Positions 21,940 to 36,371 are shown, counted from the stretch's first letter. The stretch: DNA of 64,000 nt from Acanthochromis polyacanthus (GCF_021347895.1 NC_067132.1:26443757-26507756); one strand, 5' to 3'. A program made the numbers and translations. Notes: generated from the letters alone by a model not told the origin.

Positions 21940-24900
21940 ATGGGCGAGGTGGAGCTGTCTTGTCGGGCTTATGTGAAGATGTACCTGCACGCCTGCCTGT
22001 TTCCCCGCTGCAGCATCAACGGCCTGCTGCTGTCGTCCAGCTCGGCAGGTGGCGCTGTGTGCGTGACGGACTGCGTGCCGCTGCTTCACTCCCACCTGCC
22101 CCTGGCCCCCATCACCCAGCTGGCCCTCACACAGGTAAACACAGCCGGTGTCTCCATCTGGAGCTGGGGCTAGCTGACGAGTCAGTCAGGGGGATTTGTT
22201 GATCCTGAAGTCAGACTTAACCTGCCAGGTCACCATGGCAACCGATGCTGATCAGCTAGGGGAAGTTCTGTTCAGAGTTTGGGATGTAAATGAGCTGTAA
22301 GAAGCACCATCCTTTCAGCAGGGTCAATATATATTTGCGGGACTCTTTGTAACATAGCTGACAGGTATCATAGTTGATATTTCCTAAAATCAACATTACC
22401 GCCTATAACCAAACACCATATGACATTTTTTAGACAAAAATTCTTCTAAATATTATACAGAGTGTCCATAAAGTCTCTTTACAATTTTAAGAATTTAATA
22501 CGAAGGCAGTTGATGAGATATCTTAAACAGATTTGTTTTATTGTAATCATTGGTTGTCAAAGTTTTTTCTCTCTCATTTAATACACTTCTATATGGACAT
22601 CATTAGTTGCATGAAGCACATCAGGAAGATGCCTGATTTCTTGCCATTTTCGCTGTAGCATAGCCTCATCAGTGGTAGCAATGGCATCAGAAATCTGTTG
22701 CTTCAAGTCAGTAATGTCCCGTATCTTACAGCGATATATCCTGGAATTTTTGGCTTCACATATCTGTGCATTTTCTTGTTTGTGTCGCGTTTCAGACGTC
22801 TGTGAGTTGTTCACTGCTACAGAAAAGTGACTTGAGCTGAGAAAATCTCTGCTTTCTGCTGTTTCAGGTGGACGTGTGGTGTTCACAGACTCAGCAGAGG
22901 ATAGTGGGATACTATCAAGCCAATGCCTGCATATCAGATAGCAGGTGAGACTTTCGATCCTCTCCAGAAATTAAGCTTTTTCTAAACTGTTTAAGACATT
23001 TCCTGAAAGGTGACGATAAATTTCTAACACAGTGCAGTCCTTTTGTTTTAATATCTTTTCATGATTTTCACCTGACAGCCCGACGCCGTGTGCGCTGAAG
23101 GTGGCCGATAAGATTGCTGAGCAGTTTGACAATGCAGTTTTATTAATGGTAAGAAATAAAACAGTTCTAACACTTCATTCGTACCTGTTTCTGGATAAAG
23201 ATAAGAAATAAGGTCTATGCAACATTAAAAGTCTGGTATTTTATTCATCATTATCCGTTCATTGAAGTTGTTCTTTATTTCCTTTGCAGCTCGATGGCAG
23301 TAAAATGTCTCCAGACTATCGGGTTCCTCCCATCGTGATGTACGAGCGCAAAGATTCGAGGTGGATCCTCAAAGACAAACACATGTAAGAGTCTGCATTG
23401 ATAAAACCTAGGACTTTATTATCCCAGACACAAAATGTTTGGTCACAATCAAGTTTTCTTTCAGTTGAAACTGGGAACACTGAAGGTGAAGAGACTACAC
23501 CAAATTTGGTCTGAAAATTTGCGTTGCAGTAACTTATTATGAAGTTATAAATTCTGGCAGTAACTCGGCCAAAACACGACAGACTTCATGTCGGTTATTG
23601 CTTAATTGTAGCTTTAAATGTTTCTGCAGAAAAAGTTCCTGAAAGCAGCACGATGTAATTAATTTCCCGACCTGCTTGGAGTATTTTCTAACTTTAGTGG
23701 AAAGAATAAATGTGAGTTGGAAACACTTTCTTTTCCCTGAAAGTTTTGACATGATTGATGAGCTGTTTCTTTGCATAACAACTCTCCTGATTCCTGAAGA
23801 TTTTTCTCCATTTTCCTCTCAAAGATGGACCAAGTTTTGTTCTTACTTTTTTAATTTTTTTTTAGCTGTTTCTAAATGCCAGATGTTATCTCCAGCTTTC
23901 ATTACAGGCTTGTCACTATGTAGCCTACAGCGCCACCTTCTGATGACTTTTTTTTGCTCCAGAGCAGTTAATAGAAACAACTTGCTTTTTTAAAGATATT
24001 TTTGTGACATTCACTTCAAATTTGTTTGACAAACCTACGGAAACATGGATACTGAGTTCATATTTTGTTGCATTTAATGTTAAACATGGATAATCACATT
24101 AATAATCAGGTGAACCAGATGAAGTGCTCAGTGTTACCTTCTAAGTGTTGTTAAATAAAGTATATAAGTACAAAATAAACTTTATTCCTAAAGCCTTTCA
24201 AAACTGGAGTTATAAAGTACTTGCAGAATATTAAAATACACAAAACATTGGATGAAACGATGAAGAAATTAAACATCAGTAGCTAAAAAAAAAAACAGAA
24301 AACAGTGCAACTTTCAAATATTTATGTTTGAAAGTTGCAATAAATTAGCATCAGCCCTATCAAGTTGACGGAAACACTGACGGAATATATTTATTATTTA
24401 ATCACAATTTCTAAGTGACCTGATTATGTTCCTTTAAATTAAAATATTTGAAGATTGTGAGCGTTTCATTGCTCTAACGTGTCTCCTTGCTTACTTCTCT
24501 TCATCACATCGCATCTCCTCGTCGTGACAACGTTGGAAAAAGGCGCTTATTTGGGAAATCCTTTGTTTCATAGCGTTACTTTTTAAGCAACGCTTGTGAG
24601 GAGCTGCCCAGCTGAACTTAAATAAGTCAAATCAGTCCCAGAAAGGTGCAGCATTTATACACCGCTGCACAGAAGACTTGTAGGGTGTGTAGTAAACCTC
24701 ACTCCTGCTAAAGCTTGATCATCTCAAGATGCATTTAAATACAGAGAAAATCCTCCACAACATTCTCCTGAAGGGTACATTGACGTGCAACGCTGATATA
24801 AATCTTTTTCTTCATGTCATATTTTTGTTCTTGGGTCTTTTCAACACGTCTGCTCAACTCGTAAAATCTTCTCTGATCCGCTAACTCCTTCCTCTTCTCC

Positions 24901-25092
24901 ATCCCGTCCAGGATAATGCTCCGACAGTGGGAGGAAACCCGGTCGATCGCCGGCCAGATGCTGGAGTCGGGCGACCACGCGCTTTTGGTGGACTTTGACA
25001 GCCACTTGGACGACATCACAAAGGATTGGACCAATCAGAAACTGAACACCAAGATAGCGGAGCTGGCATCGCCGGCCAACGGGAACATCTAG
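21940..25092 (+). CDS. emc9: ER membrane protein complex subunit 9
   Basis: Exons 21940-22134, 22868-22944, 23079-23148, 23290-23384 and 24912-25092 join in frame to 205 residues, the usual length for EMC8/EMC9. The N-terminus MGEVELSCRAYVKMYLHA and the C-terminal DFDSHLDDITKDWTNQKLNT match EMC9 rather than EMC8, which begins differently. The fold is an MPN-like domain without the zinc-binding JAMM residues, so it is a structural subunit. In the family, EMC8 and EMC9 are alternative cytosolic subunits of the ER membrane protein complex, which inserts transmembrane segments. Intron 2 contains a transposon fragment. The gene is convergent with irf9. No truncation is seen. Confidence 0.95.
22459..22800 (-). 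mobile_element. Mariner/Tc1-superfamily transposon fragment in emc9 intron 2
   Basis: The left end GAGTGTCCATAAAGTCTCTT looks like a transposon terminus. The minus strand encodes the end of a DDE-type transposase (DAIATTDEAMLQRKWQEI, then LPDVLHATNDVHIEVY). Only the 3' part is present and the right border is not defined. Confidence 0.65.
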
Positions 25093-27277
25093 ACTGACCA
25101 GTAGCATCAGTTTGTACTGAGATTTATTTATGTTCCGACCCAACGTCGTCCTGCACAACTGTTTTTTTAATAACCCGACTGATCCACCACTCACAGTTTA
25201 GAAAGACATTTATTTCTTTTTCATACAAGGACATACATGCATAAATAACAACATATTTACATCTTGGTAGATCCCTCCAGTCTTCCACGCTCCTTCAAGA
25301 GTGTGCCATGTGGTCTAGCCCAACACCCCGCTGACTTTAAGGACAATTCCACCTTAAAATCACCTTCTACACTAAAATCCACTTGATCTCTTGATCCAGT
25401 TTGTTTTACAAGCAACGCAAGTGGAGAAATGAACAGAAATGCCTTCTAGTGCAAAAATCCTGCAGTAAATATGAATGTGTTGAAGCTCAGAATGGTTTGA
25501 TTAAGGTGGTAGTTTGTGGTTTGTTTGTTTTTTTGCATATTCTGCCTTTACTTTGGGATTTAAAATATCATGTAAGTGTTAAAGTGATTCACTGCTTCCT
25601 TTTCAGGAAAGTTAAGAAAAATGCTTAAATGTAGAAGAAAGTTACTATAATTTTTAGGCATCTGTAAGCAGAATGTTATCTCTTATTACAGGGAAATAAG
25701 TTTGTATTACAGTTTAATAGACTGTAGCTCTTCCTACAACGGACAAAACTAATAAACTCGTATAAAAAATGTCTTCCCAGGAAAAAATATAATTCCGACT
25801 GATACACACCTTTCATAAACCACAAATGTCCTGCATACTGGTCCATTTTAGTGTGATTTTTGACGTATTTCTTCAACTCTAGTCTTGAATTCAGCTAAAA
25901 TTGCTCCGTTTCAGTACATCGATTCATACTGTTACGTGTCTTTTTCACTTCGTACCTCTGTACAATGCCTTCTGTTACCTTTAAGACCTCAGTTAAAGCA
26001 GATAACACACTGATTTTTTTTTTTTGGTTATTAAGGTAACTCCCTTGTGCGCCTGCCTTTGTAATTTACAGTAAATTCTGCAAAAATCGTGTAAACTTCT
26101 ACAAAAACAGAGAATCGCCAGAAAACCAAACATTCAGAGCTTCAGCTGATTGTATTTACTGCAGAAAAGTTGCACTAAAACGTGTTTTGCGCTTTTGTTT
26201 GATTCTCAAAACACTAATCTCAAGTCGACCGAGGCTGAACGGACACACTCCTGGAAATTAGACTGGTTTCTGATGTGTTAAATGATTTAAAGACAAAAAA
26301 AACAAAAGCACTGAACGATTGAGTTGAACGAACGGAGATTTGTGTTTCTTCCTGCTGCGGGGTGTGACGTTCTGCCTGTCTCATGACGAGTGTGAAACTT
26401 TTTATCTATTAAAACGCAACCATTAACCCACACCTGTAAAAAGCATTCATGTGTTTTAGCGACAAAAAACAAACAGTGACACGAGTGAATCCGCATTGGA
26501 TCTGAATACAGTAAAACCTACAGAGCTATCTCAGATTATTATGGTCCTTTATGCTTAAATTGCGATCTGACATGTACACAATAGGAGCTATATAGCGCTG
26601 TAGTATAAACACAATTCTGATGGCTTGCTGAGATTAGGTGGTTTCGAACCTTTTTAAACTGTGACCCTTAAAAACGAAGCTACATCTGGCACTGAAGTAG
26701 CTCTAAAAAGGTCTGGAATGACAAACTATTCACTAATAAGTAAACAGATGAACATTTGGAGGCAGAGATGGTTTTTCGTCCTCTTCAGTTTCTCTTTGTG
26801 AGCTGCTCAGGTTAGAAACCACTGGCTAATGTTAAGATTTACTCACATTTTGAGACCCTCGGTGAGGGAGTTAAGACTTGTTTGTTTGCATGTAGTGTTT
26901 CCAGCAGTACGACGATTATATTTTCTAAACGTACATAAGGTGCGTCCCCCCCCCCCCAAAAAAATTTTTAATTTCCAGTCATAAAAGCACTTTGGCACCC
27001 AAAAATTCTGGCTTGATTTAGTGCTATTAATCTGGCTTTGCGATAAAATATAATGCCCTGGGGTTTGTACTTTGAATTTTTGGGATTTAAATTCAAAAGA
27101 AATCGTAGTTACACGATGTAGCTGGAGTGATTATTGATAAACTCGATGCATCGCACGGCCCCGTTCTGCTGTCGTGTTCCGAATGTGGATTTAAATGGGG
27201 GATATTTGTGATTTTTATTTTAAAAAATTTGGTATAAAATCCCTTCAAAGTGCCGAGACGGTCCCACAGGTGGTAGT
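25093..27277. other. Convergent 3' region between emc9 and irf9
   Basis: This stretch contains the 3' UTRs of two genes that face each other. I see no further gene. The short ORFs have no domain or splice context. Confidence 0.55.
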
Positions 27278-30200
27278 TTAAGAGGTGGGCGAAGCGACCG
27301 GGACCAGCGTCAGAGTAATTTCCCCCTTTGGAGACTGACTGGCCAGAGACTGGAGGAAGCTCATGGAGTCCAAGAAGGACTGGGTGCTCTGGACCTGCTC
27401 TTCTGCCCACGGAAGAGAAATCTGCACAGGAGAAGAGGTATTTTTACTGTTTCTAATATGGTAATGTAACGCACACATTTATTCTGACAGTCTACATTCA
27501 ACCTTGTTTTCACTTTTTAGGTTAAATTACAGCTGAACTGCTCTGGCTTTAACATCTGTCCAGCATTGTACACACATAAAATATTAATAACTGGTCTAAC
27601 TAGTATTTCTGTTGCCAGCTAGCAAAGTTGAACTGTTTAGTCAGAAGAGGACATTTTAAGTTTCCTGTTAATTCATCCAGAAATGAAGCTTGTGATTGAC
27701 TGTAGAGGAGACACAGCACCTTTACCTGAACTATGATCAGTTTCTTAGACGGGTCCTCGGCGTTACTCAGCTCTTCTCCGAAACACAAAGTGATGAAGCA
27801 CTGAGGAGGTTCGCCGCCGTTCGTACGAAAATTATCCAGTTCTGGAAAAAAAATCAGTAAAATACACAATTAGAATTAAGCTTGTATTTTTGCTTTTTGG
27901 CAGAACTTTTTTTTAACAGTATCTGGTGCAAACTGTTTATTTTTTGGCTAATTTGTAAACAAAACATGTAGAATAAAAAGATTTTGATGAAATTTCATGT
28001 TTGTTTTTTTTAAATTTGCTTAATTTTCCAACCAAAGCTCTAGTTGACAGAAGAGTAGTTCAAGGACCATTAGAGAATTAAAAATCCCATGATTTCCTGT
28101 CTTCAGAGTTTCTTGCGTTAAATTATTTAAACAAAAAAAACAACAGATTTGGGTGCAAACCTGTTACTTTTGGCTAATTTGTAAACAACACACATAGAAT
28201 GAAGTGATTTCATGATTTTTTTGCTTAAATTTGATAAATTTGCCTGATCAACCCTCAAGTTGACATGAGTAGTTCATGGACCGGTGGAAAGTTGGAATTT
28301 CTACGAGTCTTTCTGTCTTTACTTGCTGGGATAAATGGTGGAATTGTTTTAGTCTTTTTTGTAAATAACATGGCTTTTAGACCTCTGTGACTGCGCGATC
28401 TTGAAATTTATTCCTATTTATTGGGCAAAAACATTTTTACGTAACCAGTCTTTGTAGTAGGCGTATCACGAGGTTCACTAAATTCTGCAGATTTTAAATG
28501 CAGCAGAGTTTTCCTAGATTTCAGACTGTTTGCTTTGCAGCGTCTGCTACCGCTGATCTCAACCGTCCGTCCACTTCTCCCTGACTTACGCTGCCTGAAG
28601 GCGTCTTTGCTGAACAGCAGCACCGGCTCCGTGTTCCTCTCCATCTTGTGCAGGCCGGCCGTGGTCGAGTGTGGACCCGTCCAGAACACCCGGCCCTGGC
28701 AGAACCTCTTGCCGTAGACCCCCTGCGGCGTGGAGGTGAGCACCACACCTTTCTCCATGAAGGGCAGCAGGGTGTAGAGCGCCTGCAGCTCCGGGCCGGC
28801 CGGCAGCGTGGACGGAGGCTCCGGCAGCGGGATCCGAGGAAACCTGTTCTTCAGGGCGGCCGGCGTCGGGGGAATCGGAGCCGACGGCTGGTAGGTGATC
28901 CGGACATCGGTGCCGTTGATCTGACGTTTGTGGACCTCTTGTCCTAAATAGTGAATCGTCACGTTGAAGGAGTCCTGAGCTGTAAAGACGGACACAAGAG
29001 GAGGTCGATTAAAGACGGGAAAGTTCAGTTAAAAAATGATTTTGCCTTGTTGGGATCATTTGTCTTCTTGTTTTTTACCTCCTGCAGGAGGTGCGACGCT
29101 CTCCTCGATCCTCACGTCCAGCCGGATCTCCTCCACCGCTGCAGAAGCAAAGGTGAGTCAGAAAGATCAGCAGGTTGTTTGTTTTGTTGGACGATGAAGA
29201 AAAACTCTAGAGGATTTTTAACACTTAGATGCAGCAGCGATTGGACCTTACGCTTTTCCATAAGTGTGTTTTTATGGCATTTTGGATAGGAATAATCATT
29301 TTTATTACTGTTTTTATCCTATTTTTGTCCACCCAAGAATGATTTCATGTTTGAAATCTGTTTGTTTTTCACTTCCTAACACATTTCGACGATTGAAAAA
29401 GAAGAATATTACACAGAATTAGCAACAGAAGAATGTCAGCATCCATTTTTTTTTTTTTTTACATTTTTCCACTCTTTCTTCAGCTGTTGCTCCAAGTTTG
29501 TGCATCACCTCTTCTATGATTTTATCAGCGATGAAAAGCTTGGAGCAGTAATGCAAATTTAAAAGTGTGTGGAATAAATTGAGTTGACTGACCGTCTCTC
29601 TGGATGATGGTGGTGCACGGAGTCGGCTCTTCAATCTCGACGTCGGTGTGTAACAGAATTTCTTCGACGCTCTGAAAATGGGGAAAATTTGCTTTTGAGA
29701 GACGTTTTTATCCATTTAGCTAAAGTTTAAGTTTGACGTTTTAGCCTCTCTGATGAAGTTCAGCTGCAGATTTTACCCAAAAGTCCTAAATTAACTAAAA
29801 GTTGTTCCTTTTCTGACTGTAAAAACAAAACATCAAGAACTCGCTGACCAAATCTCCTCAGTGACCTAAAACTTTCCTACAAGAAAATGTAATAAATCGT
29901 TCAGAAAAGTTTCTTTCAGCCTCAAAGTTTGACGTTGCATTTATTTTATCATTAATGAGGTTACTACATTTTAAATTTATATTATTTTTATCTTCCTGCT
30001 GCATTTTTATACAACATATTTGGTGCATGATGCAGAATTTACTGATTTAAAATAGTCATTTTTCAAAAGTTTTTTAGCACGTAAACGTCTAAAACACCAC
30101 ATTATTACTAGAATTAATAAATACTGCGAATTTAGGACATCTGCACTCATTTGGGAGCTAAAAATCTAAATTTTGGCCTCATTTTGACGCCAGAAAACCG

Positions 30201-33200
30201 CCATGTTTGTGTCGATATCTCAGCATTAAATCCTCCCAGTTGTCTTTGAACTCACCAGCTGAGACGTCACTTCTTCCGCCTTTATCTGCTTCATCTGGCT
30301 GCTGTCGTCGCTTTCAGAATCGCTGCTTCTTCTCCTCTTCGGCCTCCTGGAGGGTTTTTCTTTGCATTTCTTCTCCGGAACCAGCACACCTAAACACAGA
30401 AAATACAGTGAAGAACCAAAACCAACGGGACAAACGTGAAACTTTATCCGTTTTTGCCTTTTTCAGGCATAATTTACCAAATGAGAAACAGACTTTAAGT
30501 ATGTAAAACAGGAAGCAACATCCAAACAAACTCAACTTTTTAGGAAAGTCCAAAATAACTCATAAATATAAAAAAGCACCAAATTTATCTCGCTGGAGTC
30601 TCCTGCAGTCAAATTAAGCATCTTATAATAAAGTTTGATGTTTTAACTGTCCAAAGATTTAAAGAAAACCAATTTATTTGTTTTAACTTGTGTTTTTGTC
30701 ACAACTTCTAAGGTCCGTTTGATCATTTCAGCTGAAATTATGAGTTGATTCCAATTAATTTTAACAGTTTAATTGATCAGTTATTAATTTATTAAGTAAA
30801 CATGACAAATATTGGCTAATTTCAGCTTTCTCAAATGTTGCAAATTCAGTATTTAGAGATATTCGGACACCAACAAATTTGTGAAGAACATTTTTACAAT
30901 TTTCCAATGTTTAGACCAAATAACTAATTAATAAGGACGTTTTTTTCAGTAGAGTAATAAAAGTTTTCAACATTTTTCGAGGAAAATTGTGAAAAAAAAA
31001 ACTGTTTTCAGCAGGTTTTGCTGCTTTTCTTCACCTGTGGTTGGAGGTTTGATCGGGAAAATTAACCAAATCTAAGCTTAAAACGGGGAATTTTTATCAA
31101 AATCACTTATTTCTAAATGTCTCATTTAAAAATTGGCTACAAAAAAACAGTTTGCACCAGATTCTGTTATAAAAATAAAAGTTTTGTGTTCCTTGCGCCA
31201 GCATGAAGGCAAAAATTCACGGAATTTGTCAGATTTTTGCACAAAAAACGTTGCACTGAGCATCATTTAAATTGTTCTTCCACTGTTTAAACAAAAAAAA
31301 AAATCAAATTAATATTGAAAATCAGCATTAAATGCAGCCTGAATAATAAAAAATCTACAGATTTTCTGCATTTTTCAAGCAGAAATTGTGAAAAAATGCT
31401 AAATATTCCTAATTTTTTGCAGGTTTTGCAGCTTTTCTTTGTCATATTTAACATTAACTTCAAGTATTTTTGGATTTTGGACTTTTGATCAAAACAACAT
31501 GATTTGTCTGATGTGTTTTGTATTTTTCACATTTAACGGTTGCCTTTATGAAGCAAGATGAAAATAATGCAGAGGAAGCTGCTTAGGGGTCGTTTATAAA
31601 AACTGTAGTTATACAGTTTGTCCAGCAGATGGCGCTCACACTCCTTTTTCTAATAATAAGATCACTGAACTCACTGAATCCCTCCCAACCTACAAACGCC
31701 TTAAAGCTTGACTTAGCCTTTCTAAGCCTCATTAAATGCTTATTCTTCACTAAATTGGGTTGGAATTTCTACCAAACATCTTTGAAAATGTGAGGACAAT
31801 TCAAGTTTAGCTGTTTATTTGTGCAGAAACAGTGCACAGTTGAATTTATCTACAAGACGTGAGTATTTTGAACTCTAAAGTCGGCCCTTTAAACCCGGTT
31901 TCTACTTAAAACGGACAAAACAATGAATCCAAACACGAGACGTCGCTAAAAACACAAACAGTCCAGAGGTCATGAGTCACTAAAGACAAAACCAACAAAA
32001 ATAAATGGAGACACAAACAAGCATCTAAGTATAACTAAACAGAGATCAACTGTAATTCCACGTTGAAAATGTGACAAACGTTCGATAGTAGACGGCAGGG
32101 AGGAAAGTTCTCGGGTTGTCAGAGTCTCGTTGTGTAACGTTTAGTTTCGGTTTGAATGGAGGTCAGGAGCGTTGGTGCTGCTGTGAACGCCTGCAATAGA
32201 TTAATTTAAAGAACTAACGCAAGAAATAAGGATGTTTTCCCAACTTTTAATCATAGTTTATCTAAAATAAACCTTTGACTTTCATGGCAGCTCTTTTTAA
32301 GATGTTTTTACTTTCGTGTGTCGCTGCTTTATGTTACATTTTTCACTTTAGGGCTGCAAGTCGTATTTATTTTTCATCGTAGGTTGTTATTTCAGTGAAT
32401 TGATTGTTTGTTTGTGTAGAAAATGGTGTTTTGAATGAATCATCCAAACAAAATAACTCACTTTGTCAAAGAAAAGCAGCAAAACTGTCAAATTTTAAAA
32501 GCATTTTTTTGGCGGAAAGCTTTAATTATTAGAATATTTTGTTGTTTCAGCTCTAATTCTGTTTGATCCTCTGAAGCCCACCATCAAGCTTGAAAGAAAA
32601 AAAATACAAATACCAAAATGACGGCATTTATCAGGGTCACAGAACGTAAAAAATTATCGGCAAGGTGGAAACTTTTGTACTTTTGGTGCCAAATTTGGTG
32701 GTTTTAGTTTCCTAAATGTGGGAATTTTCTGCTTTTTCTTGCTTTTGTCGTTGCAAAACAGACATTTGATCTGCAGAAAATGTAAAAACAGAAAGAATTG
32801 TGTGATTTCCAACTTTCCTACGCTATTTTCCTTGAACTAATTACATGTGACGTTTAGTTTCCTATATATGAGAGTTTCTGCTTTTTTTGTCTTTTATTAT
32901 TGTAGAACAGAAATTTAATCTGCATTTAGACTCATATTCAACACTCAAATGACAACATAAGTCAATGACAAAGCATTACACACTTAAATACAACTTTATC
33001 CACCATTAAATGTCAACTGTGGTGCAAAAACTTTGACTTGATGAGTCATGTTGGAGATAAACTACCAACAAGTTGGAACATTTTGTACTTTTGGTGCCAA
33101 ATTTGGTGGTTTAAGTTTCGGAAATGTAGGAGTTTTCAGCTTTTTCTGGCTTTTGTCATGACAAAACAGACATCTCATCTACATTTTCCATCTAGAAAAA

Positions 33201-35844
33201 ATGTAAAAACAAAAAGAGCTGTGTGGAACTAATTATGTGCGATGTACGAAACCGTACATCCCAGAAAAGCGACAAAATCTAACCTAAAATCAAGACATTT
33301 GATCAAAATCACTGTATTCTACACGTCTCATTGAAAAGTTTACCAAAAATAAGTCGCTTCTGGTAACAGGATTGTGCAAAATGGTAAAAATTCTGTGTTT
33401 TCAGCAATTTTCAGTTGAACTGCAGGCGGTGTTTCCACAAAGCCAAGAGGAGACGAGGGTGTAAACTAAACAGTCAAACATCTATAAAATGTAGAGGTCA
33501 CCATATCACCATATTTTTTCCAGCATTTATAACATCTCTGATTGCTCTGAAAAGGTTTATAACGCTGATTCCTCACCCGAGATTTAATTTTTCTCCCAAT
33601 TTAACTTTTTTTTTCTGGCTAAAAAACCCCCAAATGTTTTCACTCCCCTGTAAATTCGTTGGCAGTTTATAATAACAAAACTCAGGCTCTGGATAATTCA
33701 GTTTACATTTATACTTTGTATAATAATATAATAAATGTAGCAATTAATATTTAACAAATGATCATTCTTGTTTAGAAGTTTTCAGCTGTGGTGTAATTTC
33801 TGTTGTTTTTTTGGCCACCTGGATGTCAATAATGTCTTAATAAAGTGGAATTTTCCTTAAATTCAGGGCAGAATCGCTGTTTAAAGTCTAAACTTTTAAC
33901 CGAACTGGAGCGTGTTTCCGTTGCTCACCCTGCTCGTTGAGGGGAACCAGCCGGTAAACCTTGTAGGGTTCAGAGATGTCCAGCTGGGCTCGGTCCATCA
34001 CCTCGTCAAACTCCGGACTCTTGTTCAAGGCGCAGCGTAGCCGGGTTTTCCAGGCAGCCGGGTTGTCCTGACCGCCGTCCGTCGGCTTCCCTTTAAACTC
34101 CGCCCAGGCCTGCACGGAAAACAGCTCTTAGATCCACAGCTTCTTTAGAACTGCACCAAACTATTAAAAAGCCAACAAATGCCCGCTGACCTTGAAGATG
34201 GCGGCGTCCTCGTCTTTGCGGAAGTCCTGCTTCCCGGCGTGTTTCCAAGGGATTCGGAACATTGTTTTGTTGTCGTCGTCCCAAACCAGCCCCGGGTATT
34301 TAGCGCTGTTGACCTGAAACCAGACCAAAAACAACCAAGAGTTGGATTTAAGCCAATAGCTGAAACTAAATTTAAACATCATTATAACCCATGGAACATC
34401 ACAAAACAATGATCTGATTCATCACTTTTATGATTATTCGTCACAAATTTGGATCATTGTGTGCTGCTAGTGCTAAATTTGATGGTTTCAGTTTCTTAAA
34501 TATGAGGATTTGATGCTTTTTCTGTCTCATGTAGTTGTAAAACAGACATTTACAGTAATATCTGACAAGATCAGTAAATGGCAAAGACATAAATACAACA
34601 TTATCCACCATTAAATGTCAGTTTAATGGTTTTACTTCCTAAATGTGGGAACTTTCTGCTTTTTCTGCCTTTTGTTGGAGTAAAACCGACACTAAACTGA
34701 TGACACACATCAACTCTTTTGCAAAAGTAACGACCAATTTTGATGATTTTGTAGTTTTTCCAGCAAAAATGAGCAACATTTGTCAGTTTGAATTGAATAT
34801 ATTTGAGATTTTTTTGCTGCAATTCACAAGTCTGCCCTCTAAAGAAACATAAAATGATTATAAATACTTTACCTCCCTTTGATTTTAAGAAAGAAACATT
34901 ATTCCACATTTAGATTCATATTTGATTCTAAAAATAAACCTGTCAGTCACTCATTAGTCAGAAAAGATGCAAATTTAACATAATGAACCATTAAATATCA
35001 GGTCTGGTGCAAAAATAACGACCTGATTAATCAATCTGAGGATGATTTGAGAGTTTTTAAAGTAAAAAAAAATAAAATTTGCCAAATTTAGTTCTCAAAT
35101 GTGAAGATTTGCTGCTTTTATATTGTTGTAAATAGTTTTGAATCACCAACTTTGATAATTTGGTCATTTTTCAAGCAAAACTCTGCAAAAAATTTGAGCA
35201 TTTCAGTGTCTCGTATGTTTTAAAACCCATTTTATGTCATTGTAAATTAAATATGTGTGTTTATTTTGCTGTTGGTCGCCAAAAAATATGATATCTGAAG
35301 ATGTCACAAGCAGTTTTTGAGGGTATCTATTTCAGTTTTAATCAAATAATCCAGAAAATGCACATTTGATAAAGCAAATAATCATTAAAGGAACTGATGA
35401 TTGTTACAGCTGATTTGATAGAAGTTTAGCGCCTATAAATGCACTGAAACCTCGTAAACAGCATGCCAGTTTGGCATTTAACTCATCTGGGGATTCATAT
35501 TAGCCTCATTTGACTTCTGAGTGTGTTATTTTTTTTATGAGAAATTAATTCAAAAGCACAAATTATGTATTTTAGTGCAATTTATCTACAATTAGAAGCA
35601 CCAAAATGTAGTTTTAGGTGATTTTCAAGCATAAAAAATGAATCTGCAGTCCCTTTAAGCCCCATAGAGATGAGCTGCTGGCTCTGTTTATTCCCATTAG
35701 AGGATATCTCCCTTCCCTCTCCTCTTTCTCTTTCCTTCTCCTCCCTCCCTGCTGCCTTTCCTCCCCCAGACTCCCCCAGGGACTCACCTGCTCCACCATC
35801 CAGGAGCGCAGTCTGCGGGTGGAGCGCATTCTGCCCGCTGCCAT
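27278..35844 (-). CDS. irf9: Interferon regulatory factor 9 (ISGF3 DNA-binding subunit)
   Basis: Nine coding exons, in gene order 35788-35844, 34191-34313, 33929-34109, 30256-30389, 29593-29671, 29079-29138, 28590-28979, 27726-27841 and 27278-27421, join in frame to 427 residues. The DNA-binding domain spans about residues 8-115, with the five-tryptophan pattern at 15, 30, 42, 62 and 80 and the IPWKHAGKQDF block. Exon 4 encodes a basic RRPKRRRSS stretch, a possible nuclear localisation signal, next to an acidic SDSESDDSS run. The IRF-association domain starts near residue 213 and runs almost to the end. IRF9 joins STAT1 and STAT2 to bind interferon-stimulated response elements. Assignment over IRF4/8 rests on the N-terminus and on adjacency to rnf31. 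Confidence 0.93.
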
Positions 35845-35879
35845 GATTCCGCCTTTTTACCGATAACAAATAGAACAAA

Positions 35880-36330
35880 CCTGTAAACAACTCAGACTGA
35901 CACAAACAAACAAACAAACAACAAATTAATATCACAACAAGCCCCTCCCCTCCCGATTCAACAGCACAGCGCCGCTAAAAGTAGAAAAAGAAGCGGAAAT
36001 GTGATAAAAAGCGAAGCATAAATGTGTCATTAATTGGTATTTAAACGCAAATTAACCCCCGAGCCTCGCGTTTGAAGCTTCACGTCAACATGAGATAAGA
36101 CACGGAAATAAATACATTCAAAAAGTTGCTTCTAAAATCAGCTGTTTTCTGACCGGAGTCTGTTTAAAGAGACAGGAGTCAGAAAAGAGCCGCTTTATTT
36201 AGAAAACAATCAAATATAGGCTGAAAGGTGGAGAATTAAGGAAGTGGAGTTAGGTTTCGTTTACCTTCGCTGCTCTTCCTCCGCTCAGACTGATGATCTC
36301 TGAGGCTGCAGCTCCAAACAGCCCGACCAG
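35880..36330 (-). other. irf9: Probable irf9 5' UTR with a non-coding first exon
   Basis: On the minus strand a donor (CAGCGAAG then GTAAAC) ends an exon at 36265. An acceptor (TTGTTTACAG) lies about 40 bases before the start codon at 35844. This implies a non-coding first exon of roughly 60 bases. It is a prediction from splice signals alone. Confidence 0.45.
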
Positions 36331-36334
36331 CCTT

Positions 36335-36371
36335 TTCCCAGAAACCACGTGACTTCACAGAAACAGCCAAT
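36335..36371 (-). promoter_or_regulatory. irf9: irf9 promoter: GAS (STAT) site, E-box and CCAAT
   Basis: TTCCCAGAA at 36335-36343 fits the STAT/GAS consensus TTCNNNGAA. CACGTG at 36346-36351 is a perfect E-box, and CCAAT is at 36367-36371. All lie just upstream of the predicted first exon. Mammalian IRF9 is known to be interferon-inducible, so a GAS here fits, but nine-base matches arise often by chance. Confidence 0.45.

Noticed and set aside
23537..24030. Short ORFs in emc9 intron 5
   Set aside because: They lie inside an intron bounded by well-supported exons and show no domain or conserved motif.
21940..25092. EMC8 instead of EMC9
   Set aside because: The MGEVE start, the TDCVPLLHSHL block and the NQKLNT tail fit EMC9, as does linkage to rnf31 and irf9.
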